This document shows positions 42,626 to 51,682 of a stretch of DNA of 64,000 nucleotides, one piece after another. The stretch covers positions 20,830 through 84,829 of the forward strand of contig NZ_FCOM02000034.1 in NCBI RefSeq assembly GCF_001544695.2, read 5' to 3'. How positions within the stretch are numbered: the stretch's first letter is position 1; each line of letters opens with the position of its first letter. The translations under genes were made by a program, and so were the position numbers. Source of the stretch: Caballeronia arvi. Its GTDB lineage: Bacteria; Pseudomonadota; Gammaproteobacteria; Burkholderiales; Burkholderiaceae. Under the pieces are notes generated by a model, which was given only the letters and a program-made list of their open reading frames with translations, was not told where the DNA came from and did not search any database.

Positions 42626-43726
42626 ATGCTATCGCCGAATACCGAACGCACGCTCTCCAGAGAACTGCTCGATGTGCTGATTCGCGCCGGACTCGTTGCC
42701 GTGCTCGCCGTCTTCTGTTTTCGCGTCTTCGTTCCGTTCCTCGACCTGATGGTCTGGGCGCTGATCCTTGCGGTCACGCTGTACCCGCTTCAGGTGCGGC
42801 TGCGCGGTTCGCGCGGGGGCAGGGATGGCCTGATCGCCACGCTGATCATCCTCGTTGCCTTCGTCGTGATTCTCGTGCCGACGTACCTGCTCGGTGTCGC
42901 GGTGGCCAGTTCGATCGAGCGCGCGATGGTCGTCTTCAGGAGCGGGAGCTTCCAGATACCGCCGCCTGCGGAATCGGTGGCCGCGTGGCCTCTGGTGGGA
43001 CAGCGCGTGTTCGACTTCTGGACCCAGGCATCGACGGATCTGTCAGGGCTTGCGCAAAAGTTCGCGCCTCAGCTCAAGCAGGCCGGTCTCGCCGTGCTCG
43101 GCACGGTCACGGGTCTGGGAGCGGGGATGCTGGTCTTCTTTCTCGCGCTGATCGTCGCGGGCATCTTCATGGCGCACGGCGAGAAGGGTTATCAGAGCGC
43201 GGTGCAGATCGCCGCGCGCATCTCCGGACCCGAGAACGGCCGGCAGATCGCCGATCTGTGCACGGCCACGATCCGGGCCGTGGCGCAAGGCGTGGTCGGC
43301 ATCGCGTTCATCCAGATGCTGCTGATCGGTGTCGCGTTCGTCGTCATGGGCATTCCCGGTGCGGGTCTGCTCGCGCTCGCCGTGCTGCTCATCGGGATCA
43401 TGCAGTTGCCGGCTACGTTGATCACGCTTCCCGTCATCATCTTCGTCATCGTCACGAGCGGCGTCAGCGCGGCGACGATCGCGTTTTCCGTCTATGTCTT
43501 CATCGCGGGTCTGGCCGATAACGTGCTCAAGCCGCTGTTGCTGGGTCGCGGCGTTGCGGTGCCGATGCCCGTCGTGCTGATCGGCGCGCTCGGCGGCATG
43601 GTGACGGGCGGGGTGATCGGCCTCTTCATCGGTCCCGTGATGCTCGCGGTGGCCTACAAGCTGTTTTGGCGCTGGGTGAAAGACCAGCCGCAACCCGAAC
43701 TGCTGACAGAGCGGAAGCAGCCCTGA
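42626..43726 (+). CDS. AI-2E family (PerM-like) membrane protein
   Basis: This 366-residue protein has about eight membrane helices in the AI-2E exporter/PerM pattern. It begins with helices at FVPFLDLMVWALILAVTLYPLQ, has a long periplasmic-type helical hairpin (about residues 85-150), and ends with the PVVLIGALGGMVTGGVIGLFIGPVMLAVAYKL signature. Family members transport autoinducer-2, auxin-like molecules or ions; the substrate cannot be inferred. GAGGAGG lies seven bases before the ATG at 42626. Confidence 0.9.
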   Translation: MLSPNTERTLSRELLDVLIRAGLVAVLAVFCFRVFVPFLDLMVWALILAVTLYPLQVRLRGSRGGRDGLIATLIILVAFVVILVPTYLLGVAVASSIERAMVVFRSGSFQIPPPAESVAAWPLVGQRVFDFWTQASTDLSGLAQKFAPQLKQAGLAVLGTVTGLGAGMLVFFLALIVAGIFMAHGEKGYQSAVQIAARISGPENGRQIADLCTATIRAVAQGVVGIAFIQMLLIGVAFVVMGIPGAGLLALAVLLIGIMQLPATLITLPVIIFVIVTSGVSAATIAFSVYVFIAGLADNVLKPLLLGRGVAVPMPVVLIGALGGMVTGGVIGLFIGPVMLAVAYKLFWRWVKDQPQPELLTERKQP

Positions 43727-43748
43727 AGGACGCTGCCCGGACGACGCC

Positions 43749-45305
43749 ATGTCGCCTTCAACACGCCCATGCGGGATCACACGTCTGCGTCGGACGGGGT
43801 GCGCCATCATGTGCATTGCAGGGTGCCTGAGCGGCTGCACGCGCGTAGGCCCCGACTTTCACCCGCAGCGCGAAAACTGGACCGAGCGCTGGAGCAGCGC
43901 GACTCTCGAACAGGTTACGCGTCAGGCATCGCAGCCCGACGTCCGGGAATGGTGGAAGGTTTTCGGCGATGAAACGGTCGGGCGTCTGATCGCGCAGGCC
44001 GACGCCGGCAATGGCGACCTGCAGATCGCCGGGCTGCGCGTGATCGAAGCGCGCGCGCAGCTCGGCATCGCGCTGGCGGGACGCTATCCTCAGGTTCAAC
44101 AGACCAGCGCCGAGGTGCTCGCCTCGGCGCGCAAGCGCTCGGATGGTTTCAATACGCGCTCGGGCCTCTACTTGCAGTATGGCGCGGGCTTCATCGTCGG
44201 CTGGGAGCTCGACTTCTGGGGGCGTTTCGCCCGCGCGATCGAGTCGGCCGATGCCGCGTTCTTTGCCGCCCAAGCGAACCGCGATGCCGCGCTCGTCCTG
44301 TTGCACGCGCAGGTCGCCGATACCTATTTCACGATGCGCACCGCCGAGGCGCGCCTGCGCATCGCGGGGGAGAACGCCCAGCTGCAAAAACGCAGCTACG
44401 ACATCGCGCAAAAGCTTTTCAAGGCCGGCGAGACGGATGAACTGGACCTCCAGCAAGCGAAGACGCAATATCTGGGCACGCTGAGCAGCATCCCGGAGCT
44501 CGAAAGCCAGATCGTCCTCGCGCGGCATGCGTTGTCCGTGTTGATGGGCCGTCCGCCCGGACCGCTGCCGGAACTCGACGCGTCGTCCGGCAAGGAGGGC
44601 GTGATCCCGCTCGTGGACCACGCCGTGCTGCAGGACGTGCCGGCCGAACTGCTGTTGCGTCGCCCCGACGTGCGGGCCGCGGAGTATCAGATGGCCGCGC
44701 AGTCGGCGCTCATCGGCGTGGCGAAAGCCGATCTGTATCCATCCGTGTCGTTGCTCGGCACGCTCGTCTGGAGCGCGAGCTCACTCAAGGGATCACCGAA
44801 CACACTGGCCATTGCAGCCGGCCCGAGCGTCGTCTGGAACGTCTTCGATCACGGCAGGATCACGAACAACGTGCGCGTCCAGGACGCCCGGCTGCAGCAG
44901 TTGACGGTCGCCTACCAGAACACGGTGCGCGAAGCCGCGCGCGAAGCCGACGATGCCGCCACGGCGCTGTTCGCCGCGTTGCGGCGGGACACCATCCTGA
45001 ACGACGCTCAGGGCGCCGCGCGGCGCTCGTTGACGCTCGCCAGCACGATCTATCGGGAAGGGTACTCGGACTTTCAGCGCGTGCTCGATGCACAGCGCGC
45101 GCTGTTTGCGCAGCAGGACGCGTATGTCGTCAACCGGCGCAACGCGACAGGCAGTCTGATCGCGCTCTACAAGGCGCTGGGCGGCGGCTGGACCACGCGA
45201 CAGCCGCTCGTCGATGCCGCAACGCGCCAGCAGATGGAGCAACGCACCGACTGGGGCGACCTGCTGAACGACATGGACGCCCCGTCCGAAGGAGCGTCCC
45301 CATGA
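43749..45305 (+). CDS. Outer-membrane efflux lipoprotein, NodT/OprM family
   Basis: This 518-residue TolC-like protein has a lipoprotein signal (CIAGCLSGC; the acylated Cys is probably the one before TRVGPDF). It carries the two repeated outer-membrane-efflux units: QADAGNGDLQIAGLRVIEARAQLGIA and AKLFKAGETDELDLQQAKTQYL in the first half, then LRRPDVRAAEYQMAAQSALIGVAKADLYPSVSLLG and YREGYSDFQRVLDAQRALFAQQDAYV. It forms the outer channel of the adjacent three-gene efflux system. Its stop overlaps the adaptor start by four bases. Confidence 0.93.
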   Translation: MSPSTRPCGITRLRRTGCAIMCIAGCLSGCTRVGPDFHPQRENWTERWSSATLEQVTRQASQPDVREWWKVFGDETVGRLIAQADAGNGDLQIAGLRVIEARAQLGIALAGRYPQVQQTSAEVLASARKRSDGFNTRSGLYLQYGAGFIVGWELDFWGRFARAIESADAAFFAAQANRDAALVLLHAQVADTYFTMRTAEARLRIAGENAQLQKRSYDIAQKLFKAGETDELDLQQAKTQYLGTLSSIPELESQIVLARHALSVLMGRPPGPLPELDASSGKEGVIPLVDHAVLQDVPAELLLRRPDVRAAEYQMAAQSALIGVAKADLYPSVSLLGTLVWSASSLKGSPNTLAIAAGPSVVWNVFDHGRITNNVRVQDARLQQLTVAYQNTVREAAREADDAATALFAALRRDTILNDAQGAARRSLTLASTIYREGYSDFQRVLDAQRALFAQQDAYVVNRRNATGSLIALYKALGGGWTTRQPLVDAATRQQMEQRTDWGDLLNDMDAPSEGASP

Positions 45306-46432
45306 GTGAAACGTCCGGGCCGACCCAGGCCGCGCCGGCGCAGACGCCGCCGCCATCGGCTGCCGATCCGTCGGGCAGGGCGGTGAAGTGCGTCGTCGCG
45401 CTGATCGCCGTGAGCCTGATCTGGTACCTGCTTGCCGACCGGTTCACGCCCTACACGCAACAGGCGCGCGTGCAGGCTTTTGTCGTGCCCGTCGTTGCGG
45501 AGGTATCGGGTCGGGTGATCCGCGTGCTGGTTCATGACAATCAGGACGTCAACGCAGGCGACACGCTCTTCGAGGTCGACAGCGAGCAATATCGCATTGC
45601 CGCCGACCGGGCGCGGGCCGAGCTCGAAACCATGCGACGCCAGGTCGGCGCGGGCACGGCGGGAATCGATTCGGCGCGCGCGTCGCTGCGCGCCGCCATC
45701 GCGAACGAGCTCAAGGCACGGCAGGACAGCGAGCGGCTCGAACGGCTTTATCGTGAGGACGAGGGCACGATCTCGCTGCGGCGTCTCGAGGTGGCACGAG
45801 CGACGTTCGAGCAGGCGCGAAGCCAGGTCGCCGCGGCGCGCGCCGAAGTGGAGCGCGCACGCGAGCAGCAAGGCGGCGTCGAGGCGGAGAACGCGCAGTT
45901 GCGCAGCGCGGCCGCCGCGCTCGAAAAAGCCGAGCTCGATCTGGCCAACACGCGCATCAAGGCGCGCACAGGCGGCGTCATCACGGATCTCGGCACCGAA
46001 GTCGGTCAGTTCGCCGCGGCGGGCAAGGCGGTCATGACGCTGATCGCGATCCGCGATGTGTGGATCAGCGCGGACATGACCGAGAACAATCTGGGCCGTC
46101 TGAAGCCGGGCACCCGCGTGGCCATTGCGCTGGACGCGCTGCCGGGCGAGGTCTTCGAGGGGCGGGTGCGCAGCATCGGGTATGGCGTCAGCGTCGGGCA
46201 GAGCACGCCGCCCGGCAGCCTGCCCACCGTGCAGAACAGCCGCGACTGGTTGCGTCCGGCGCAACGCTTTCCGGTGATCGTCGAATTCGATCCTGACGAG
46301 CGTGCGCGTCTGTCCAACATCCGTGTGGGCGGGCAGGCCGAAGTGATGGCGTTTCCGAGTCAGGGCAATCCGCTCAATCCGCTCGGGCGCATGTTCTTGC
46401 GCGCGATGAGCTGGATCTCCTACGTCTACTGA
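45302..46432 (+). CDS. HlyD/EmrA-type periplasmic adaptor of efflux system
   Basis: This 376-residue protein has one N-terminal membrane helix (about residues 29-47). A biotinyl-lipoyl-like half motif (ARVQAFVVPVVAEVSGRVIRVLVHDNQDVNAGDTLFEVD) leads into a long coiled-coil hairpin (about 85-210) and the returning motif with KARTGGVITDL. A beta barrel completes it. It links the DUF2955 permease to the NodT-type channel. The ATGA overlap with the preceding gene indicates translational coupling. Confidence 0.93.
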   Translation: MSETSGPTQAAPAQTPPPSAADPSGRAVKCVVALIAVSLIWYLLADRFTPYTQQARVQAFVVPVVAEVSGRVIRVLVHDNQDVNAGDTLFEVDSEQYRIAADRARAELETMRRQVGAGTAGIDSARASLRAAIANELKARQDSERLERLYREDEGTISLRRLEVARATFEQARSQVAAARAEVERAREQQGGVEAENAQLRSAAAALEKAELDLANTRIKARTGGVITDLGTEVGQFAAAGKAVMTLIAIRDVWISADMTENNLGRLKPGTRVAIALDALPGEVFEGRVRSIGYGVSVGQSTPPGSLPTVQNSRDWLRPAQRFPVIVEFDPDERARLSNIRVGGQAEVMAFPSQGNPLNPLGRMFLRAMSWISYVY

Positions 46433-46440
46433 AGACGGTC

Positions 46441-47472
46441 ATGGAAACCGGATTCCAGCTTCCCGGTCGACGCGCGCTGCGCATGGCCGCCGGCACTGCG
46501 TTGTGCCTCGCGATCAGCTTCGCGCTGGATTTGCCGATTCCCGTGATCGCGCCGGTGTTCGCCGTTTTTCTGCTTGCGACGCAAAACCGGCCGCTGTCGC
46601 TCAGGGCAGGCGTGATGCTCGGTCTCGTCGTGATGCTGACCACGGGCAGCGGCCTTCTTCTCGTGCCACTGCTTCGCCATTACGCTTTCGCTGGCGTGAT
46701 GCTGGTCGGCCTGCTGCTCTTTCTCGCGTTCCGCTACGGCTTGCGCGGCGGGAACAATCTCGTCGCGACCTTCCTGGTGGCGGGACTCACGATGATCTCT
46801 GCGGCGGGCACGGCGGACTTCCAGGTGGCCGTGACGGTGGTCGGCGCGCTCGTGAAGGGGCTGCTTCTGGCTGTGCTGGTCTCGGCGCTGACGCACTGGC
46901 TATTTCCCGAGACCGTGAGCGCGCCCCCACCGTCCGCCGCGCGCGTCATGCCGGCTGACCGGGCGATGCACCTCGCGATTCGTGCGGCGCTCGTGGTCAT
47001 GCCGGCCTATCTGCTGGCCATGACCGACCCGGCGAGCTATATGCCGATCATCATGAAGTCCGTCAGCCTCGGCAGGCAAAGTTGCACGGCGACGGCTCGC
47101 GGTGCGGCGCGTGAGCTCATCGGTTCGACGCTGCTCGGAGGACTCCTCGCGATTGCGTTCTGGTTTGCGCTCAAACTCAGCGTGAACCTGTGGATGTTCC
47201 TTCTGTGGATGCTGCTATTCGGCCTGCTCGTCGGGCGCAAGCTGTACGGCATCGATCCGACGCGGTACTCGCCGGGCTTCTGGCTGAACAGTCTCGTCAC
47301 GATGATCATCCTGCTTGGCCAGTCGGTGCAGGACAGCGTCGCGGGAAAGGACGTCTACACCGCGTTCGCGGTGCGCATGGGACTTTTCCTCGTTGTAACG
47401 CTGTACGCGTGTCTTATGCTGGTAATTGTCGATCGGCCGCGCAACATCCGATTTCGCTCCGGCGCGGAGTAG
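46441..47472 (+). CDS. DUF2955 / aromatic-acid-exporter-like membrane protein
   Basis: This 343-residue protein contains two sets of closely spaced membrane helices separated by a hydrophilic loop (about residues 160-178), as in the FUSC/AaeB superfamily but shorter. Opening helices read FALDLPIPVIAPVFAVFLLATQNRPLS; the later half includes DPASYMPIIMKSVSLGRQ and LWMFLLWMLLFGLLVGRKLYG. It follows the HlyD-type adaptor by eight bases and is the likely inner-membrane pump subunit. The substrate is unknown; organic acids are typical for relatives. Confidence 0.85.
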   Translation: METGFQLPGRRALRMAAGTALCLAISFALDLPIPVIAPVFAVFLLATQNRPLSLRAGVMLGLVVMLTTGSGLLLVPLLRHYAFAGVMLVGLLLFLAFRYGLRGGNNLVATFLVAGLTMISAAGTADFQVAVTVVGALVKGLLLAVLVSALTHWLFPETVSAPPPSAARVMPADRAMHLAIRAALVVMPAYLLAMTDPASYMPIIMKSVSLGRQSCTATARGAARELIGSTLLGGLLAIAFWFALKLSVNLWMFLLWMLLFGLLVGRKLYGIDPTRYSPGFWLNSLVTMIILLGQSVQDSVAGKDVYTAFAVRMGLFLVVTLYACLMLVIVDRPRNIRFRSGAE

Positions 47473-47569
47473 CGCTCCTGGAGACGTATCGCGCCATTTC
47501 GCGAGGCGCTTAAACCTCGGGCGGCTCATCGGCGGCGTCGAACAGCGCATAGCCCGCGAGGTCCGCATC

Positions 47570-49090
47570 ATGCATCTCGTTCGTCACTTCCTCGTCGTCT
47601 CGGCCTTCGGGCTCGGTTCATTGGTCGCGGGCAGCGCGACGCCTGCGGCTCAGCCGGCGGTCGCGGGCGCGGCCCCGTCTGCAGCGTCGGGCGCCTCGGC
47701 GCCGGGTCCTGCGAGCGCCACGCGAAAGCTCGATCTGACCAACCGGGCCTGGTTCGGCGATTTCGACGCGATGCTCAACCGCCATATCATTCGCGTCCTG
47801 GTGCCCTACAGCCGTACGCTTTACTTCAATGACCGCGGACACGAACGCGGCCTGACCGCGGAATTCGCGCGTGACTTCGAGCGCTACGTCAACAAGAAAT
47901 ACGCTGATCGGCTCGACGGACGGCCGCTCACGGTATTCCTCATTCCGACCACTCGCGATCGGCTGTTGCCTGGTCTCTTGAACGGCACTGGCGACATCGC
48001 AGCCGGCAATCTCACGGTCACGCAGGAGCGGCAGAAAACAGTCGACTTCGTTACGGCGAACGCCCGCAAGCCGACCAGCGAACTGGTGGTCACCGGTCCG
48101 AAATCACCCGCTTTGTCTTCGATCGATGACCTGAGCGGAAAGGCGGTCCAGGTGCGGCGCAGCAGCAGCTATTACGACAGCCTCGATGCGCTGAACGCAC
48201 GCTTCGCAAAATCCGGCAAGCCACAGATGCGCCTTGTCCTGCTGCCGGACGCGCTCGAAGACGAAGATGCGATGGAGATGCTGAACGCCGGCGTGCTTCA
48301 GATCCTGATCGTCGATGACTGGAAGGCGCGCATGTGGGCTCAGGTGCTTCCTCGCATCACGGTGCACGACAACATTGCGGTGCGGGAAGGCGGCTATATC
48401 GGCTGGGCCATCCGCAAGCAGAGTCCACAGTTACAGCAGGCCATCAGCGACTTCTACGTCAACTACATCAAGAAGCAAAGCGTGGCGGAAGTACGGCTCA
48501 AGCAGTACATGCAGGGCATCAAGCAGATCCGCAACAACACGAACAGCGCCGAAATCAAGCGATTTCAGCAGACGGTGCTGCTATTCGAGAAGTATGGCCA
48601 GCAGTACGGATTCGATCCGCTCATGCTTGCTGCGCAGGGGTTTCAGGAGTCGCAGCTCAATCAGGATGCGAAGAGCCGGGTGGGCGCCGTCGGCATCATG
48701 CAATTGATGCCTGCGACCGGCAAAGAGCTCAAGGTCGGCGATATCAAAATCACCGAATCGAATATTCATGCGGGAGCGAAATACCTCGACCAGTTAATGG
48801 CGCGCTACTTTAGCGATGCCCATTTCTCGGACAAGGACCGGCCTCTGTTCGCATTCGCCAGTTACAACGCCGGACCGGCCAACATCGCCAAGATGCGCTC
48901 GCTGGCGGCGGAGCGTGGACTGAACCCCGATGTCTGGTTCAACAACGTCGAGATCGTGGTGGCAGAGAAGATAGGTAGCGAAACCACGACCTATGTGCGC
49001 AATATCTTTAAGTACTATGCATCCTATCGGCTGATCACGGAGGCGCAGGCACAACGCACGCGGGCGGTCGACAAAGCAAGCGGTGGCTGA
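47570..49090 (+). CDS. MltF-like lytic transglycosylase with solute-binding domain
   Basis: This 506-residue protein has a signal peptide (about residues 1-27) and a type 3 solute-binding-like domain (about 60-310, with LNRHIIRVLVPYSRTLYFNDRGHERGLTAEFARDFE and the GTGDIAAGNLTVTQERQ segment). A C-terminal SLT domain (about 340-490) has catalytic Glu in GFQESQLNQDAKSRVGAVGIMQLMP and FASYNAGPANI. It cuts peptidoglycan glycan strands; the binding domain may sense muropeptides. The start at 47570 has GCGAGG upstream. It is followed by the TAXI-type gene. Confidence 0.9.
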   Translation: MHLVRHFLVVSAFGLGSLVAGSATPAAQPAVAGAAPSAASGASAPGPASATRKLDLTNRAWFGDFDAMLNRHIIRVLVPYSRTLYFNDRGHERGLTAEFARDFERYVNKKYADRLDGRPLTVFLIPTTRDRLLPGLLNGTGDIAAGNLTVTQERQKTVDFVTANARKPTSELVVTGPKSPALSSIDDLSGKAVQVRRSSSYYDSLDALNARFAKSGKPQMRLVLLPDALEDEDAMEMLNAGVLQILIVDDWKARMWAQVLPRITVHDNIAVREGGYIGWAIRKQSPQLQQAISDFYVNYIKKQSVAEVRLKQYMQGIKQIRNNTNSAEIKRFQQTVLLFEKYGQQYGFDPLMLAAQGFQESQLNQDAKSRVGAVGIMQLMPATGKELKVGDIKITESNIHAGAKYLDQLMARYFSDAHFSDKDRPLFAFASYNAGPANIAKMRSLAAERGLNPDVWFNNVEIVVAEKIGSETTTYVRNIFKYYASYRLITEAQAQRTRAVDKASGG

Positions 49091-49142
49091 TCATGAAAGC
49101 GCCTGACGAAGCACAAAAAACCGATGTCGTGAGGTCCGGACG

Positions 49143-50486
49143 ATGCCGCGGTACAAGAAAGCATTTCATCGCAGGTACAGGCTGCCGCTTACGCCCCGGC
49201 GACGGCTGCTGGCGATCACCGGTGCAATCATCCTGCTGACCATGCTCGGCTGGGCGCTGTTCGGTATCGTCGAACCGGCGTTTCAAACAAGAATCATCAT
49301 GACGACCGGCGCCGACAATGGCATCTATCAAGGCTTTGCGCACAAATATGCGCCTATCCTGAAACGTGACAGCGTAACGCTCGACATACGGCCTTCTTCG
49401 GGCTCCGTACAAAATTACGAGCGGCTCAAAGACGGCAACAGCGAATACGAGGTCGGCTTCATTCAGTCCGGTACGGTCGAAGCGGGGGAAAACGATGGAT
49501 TGCAGACGATTGCAGCCGTTTCGTATGAACCCATTTGGGTGTTCTATCGCGGGAACGTGATCGTCAACCGGCTTGCACAATTGCGCGGCAAGCGGATCGG
49601 CGTCGGAATTCGCGGCAGTGGCCTGTTGCGCGTTTCGCTGGCCTTGCTCGCCTTCAGCGGCGTGACTCCAGACAACTCGCATCTGACGGAGGTTGATGCA
49701 CAGGCGGCCTACCAGTCCCTCGAAGACGGCAGTCTCGATGCCGCTTTCTTCATAGGCAGACCCGACGCGCCCATGCAGGAGACGCTGCTAAACAGCGACT
49801 TGAAGCTCGTGAGCTTCGCGCAGGCCGATGCGATCGTGCAAAAGTTTCCGTCGCTTTCCAAGGTCACGTTTCCACGGGCGTCCACGAGTATCGTCGACGA
49901 TAGTCCAACGTCCGATGTCACCTTGCTCGCTTCGACGGCTCTGCTGGTGGCAAAGGACGCACTGCATCCAGCACTCGTCTATCTCTTGCTGGATGCGGCC
50001 AGGACCGTGCATGCCGGTGAGGACTATTTCACGCCACTGGGTGCATTTCCGAATCTGAATACCGCCGAGTTCCCTGTGTCGAAGGAAAGCGAGCGGTATT
50101 TCAAGTCGGGCCGTCCTTTCTTGCAGCGCTATCTGCCATTCTGGCTGGCCAGCTTCATAGAAAGACGCCTGCTCATTTTGCTGCCGTTCATGGCGGTTCT
50201 CATCGGCATAATGCAGGCACTGCCGCGCATGCTCGAGTCGCGCGTCAGTAATCGCTTTGTCGTCTGGTATCGCGAGTTGAAATCGCTGGAAGACGAAATC
50301 TGGAAGACAGCAGAACCGTCATCCGACGACATCGCGCAATGGCGGAACGAACTGGAACACATCGACGTCAACACAAGTCGGATACGCGTGCCTTCGCGGC
50401 ATCTCCACGAGGTGTACGCGCTCAAGCAGGCGATCAATGTGGTGAGAGACCGTATATCGATGGCAGCAATGAAAGAACGCAAATAG
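49143..50486 (+). CDS. TAXI-type TRAP solute-binding protein anchored in the membrane, no transporter partner
   Basis: This 447-residue protein begins with an uncleaved-looking membrane helix (about residues 20-42). A TAXI solute-receptor domain follows (about 48-310), with TTGADNGIYQGFAHKYA, SSGSVQNYERLKDGNSEYEVGFIQSG and LAQLRGKRIGVGIRGSGLLRVSLALL. A second membrane helix (about 342-362) and a cytoplasmic helical tail of about 85 residues complete it. Classical TAXI receptors are free periplasmic proteins next to TRAP permeases; no permease gene is present here. The two-helix layout suggests a sensor or scaffold rather than a transporter component. Confidence 0.83.
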   Translation: MPRYKKAFHRRYRLPLTPRRRLLAITGAIILLTMLGWALFGIVEPAFQTRIIMTTGADNGIYQGFAHKYAPILKRDSVTLDIRPSSGSVQNYERLKDGNSEYEVGFIQSGTVEAGENDGLQTIAAVSYEPIWVFYRGNVIVNRLAQLRGKRIGVGIRGSGLLRVSLALLAFSGVTPDNSHLTEVDAQAAYQSLEDGSLDAAFFIGRPDAPMQETLLNSDLKLVSFAQADAIVQKFPSLSKVTFPRASTSIVDDSPTSDVTLLASTALLVAKDALHPALVYLLLDAARTVHAGEDYFTPLGAFPNLNTAEFPVSKESERYFKSGRPFLQRYLPFWLASFIERRLLILLPFMAVLIGIMQALPRMLESRVSNRFVVWYRELKSLEDEIWKTAEPSSDDIAQWRNELEHIDVNTSRIRVPSRHLHEVYALKQAINVVRDRISMAAMKERK

Positions 50487-50494
50487 ATGTGGAT

Positions 50495-51541
50495 ATGACA
50501 AGATCGGCCTCTCGTCCCGGCGCCGTGAAATCGCGCCCGGATACGTTTTCAACGACCGTGCCCATTTCGGTCGTCAACGGTTTTCTTTCCGGCGCCGACC
50601 GGGCCGCGGTCGCGCGGCTCGCCGGGTATTCCGGCATTCCGCACCATCTGCTGAGCATTCCGGCGGCACGCGTCACGCAAGAGCAGTTTTCGACGCTCTA
50701 CCGGCTGCTCGCAATGGAACTCGACGACGAGATGCCCGGCATCTTCGCGCGCCCGCTGCGCAACGGCACGCTCAAGTTCCTCTGTCTGAGTCTTCTCGAT
50801 GCGCCGCGGCTCGAAGTGGCGCTCCATCGCTTCGGACAGTTCTTCCATCTGATCCTCGATGAATTTCAGCTCGCGTCGCGCAGGGAAGGGCCTGACGCGA
50901 TCGTCGAATTCGTCGTCAATCCGCAGGGGCCGAAGGCAAGCGCGCTTGCGCGGGAGCTCATGCTGAAGCTCGTGCATGGCGTCGCATCGTGGCTCATACG
51001 TCAGAGGATTCCGCTCATCGAAGCGTCATTCGAATTCCTGCGGCCCGCGCAGTCGGGCGATCTGCTGTATCTGTTTCCCGGGCCGGTGCGTTTCGGCCGC
51101 GATCGCACCCGCCTCGTGTTCGATGCTGTTTATCTCGACCGTCCCATCCGCCAGCGAAAGTCGGACCTCGACGCCTTCCTCCAGCGTGCTCCGGAAGACT
51201 GGATTTTCGTTTCGTTCACGGAGGAGATGGTGTGTCATCAGGTGCGGCAGTGCATCGCCGCGGGCCTGCCGAAAACGCCGAGCGTCGATGCCGTCGCACA
51301 GCAGTTGCACTACTCGATGCGCACGCTCTGCCGCCGTCTCGAAGCCGAAGGAACGACCTTCCAGGCGATCAAGGACGAAGTGCGCCGGGACATTGCGATT
51401 CAGCGTCTCACCCGTTCGGGCGACTCCATTTCCGAGATCGCCTATGACGTCGGGTTCGACAACCCGACCGCCTTTCATCGCGCGTTCCGGCACTGGACCG
51501 GCAGCACGCCCGCAGCATACAGACTGCAAAAGGAGGGGTGA
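50495..51541 (+). CDS. AraC family transcriptional regulator (Arabinose_bd-type N-terminus)
   Basis: This 348-residue protein has an N-terminal ligand domain (about residues 30-215, with LYRLLAMELDDEMPGIFARPLRNGTLKFL and FHLILDEFQL). A C-terminal AraC double helix-turn-helix follows (about 245-345: SVDAVAQQLHYSMRTLCRRLEAEGTTFQAIKDEVRRDIA, then SISEIAYDVGFDNPTAFHRAFRHWTGSTPAAYR). The layout is that of OruR/ArgR-like regulators. The start at 50495 has no good ribosome site. It lies upstream of the acyl-CoA dehydrogenase group, which it may activate. Confidence 0.9.
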   Translation: MTRSASRPGAVKSRPDTFSTTVPISVVNGFLSGADRAAVARLAGYSGIPHHLLSIPAARVTQEQFSTLYRLLAMELDDEMPGIFARPLRNGTLKFLCLSLLDAPRLEVALHRFGQFFHLILDEFQLASRREGPDAIVEFVVNPQGPKASALARELMLKLVHGVASWLIRQRIPLIEASFEFLRPAQSGDLLYLFPGPVRFGRDRTRLVFDAVYLDRPIRQRKSDLDAFLQRAPEDWIFVSFTEEMVCHQVRQCIAAGLPKTPSVDAVAQQLHYSMRTLCRRLEAEGTTFQAIKDEVRRDIAIQRLTRSGDSISEIAYDVGFDNPTAFHRAFRHWTGSTPAAYRLQKEG

Positions 51542-51682
51542 TCCCGTTTGGCAGGTTTTGTCAGTAAATGGGCAGATTCCGGTAGCGAGAGAATCGGGCG
51601 ACGTTGATACCATGCACCGCAACATATCAACATTGCCGCAGCAGCGCGTACTTCGTCGAACGCTGTGTGCCAGGAGACATCG

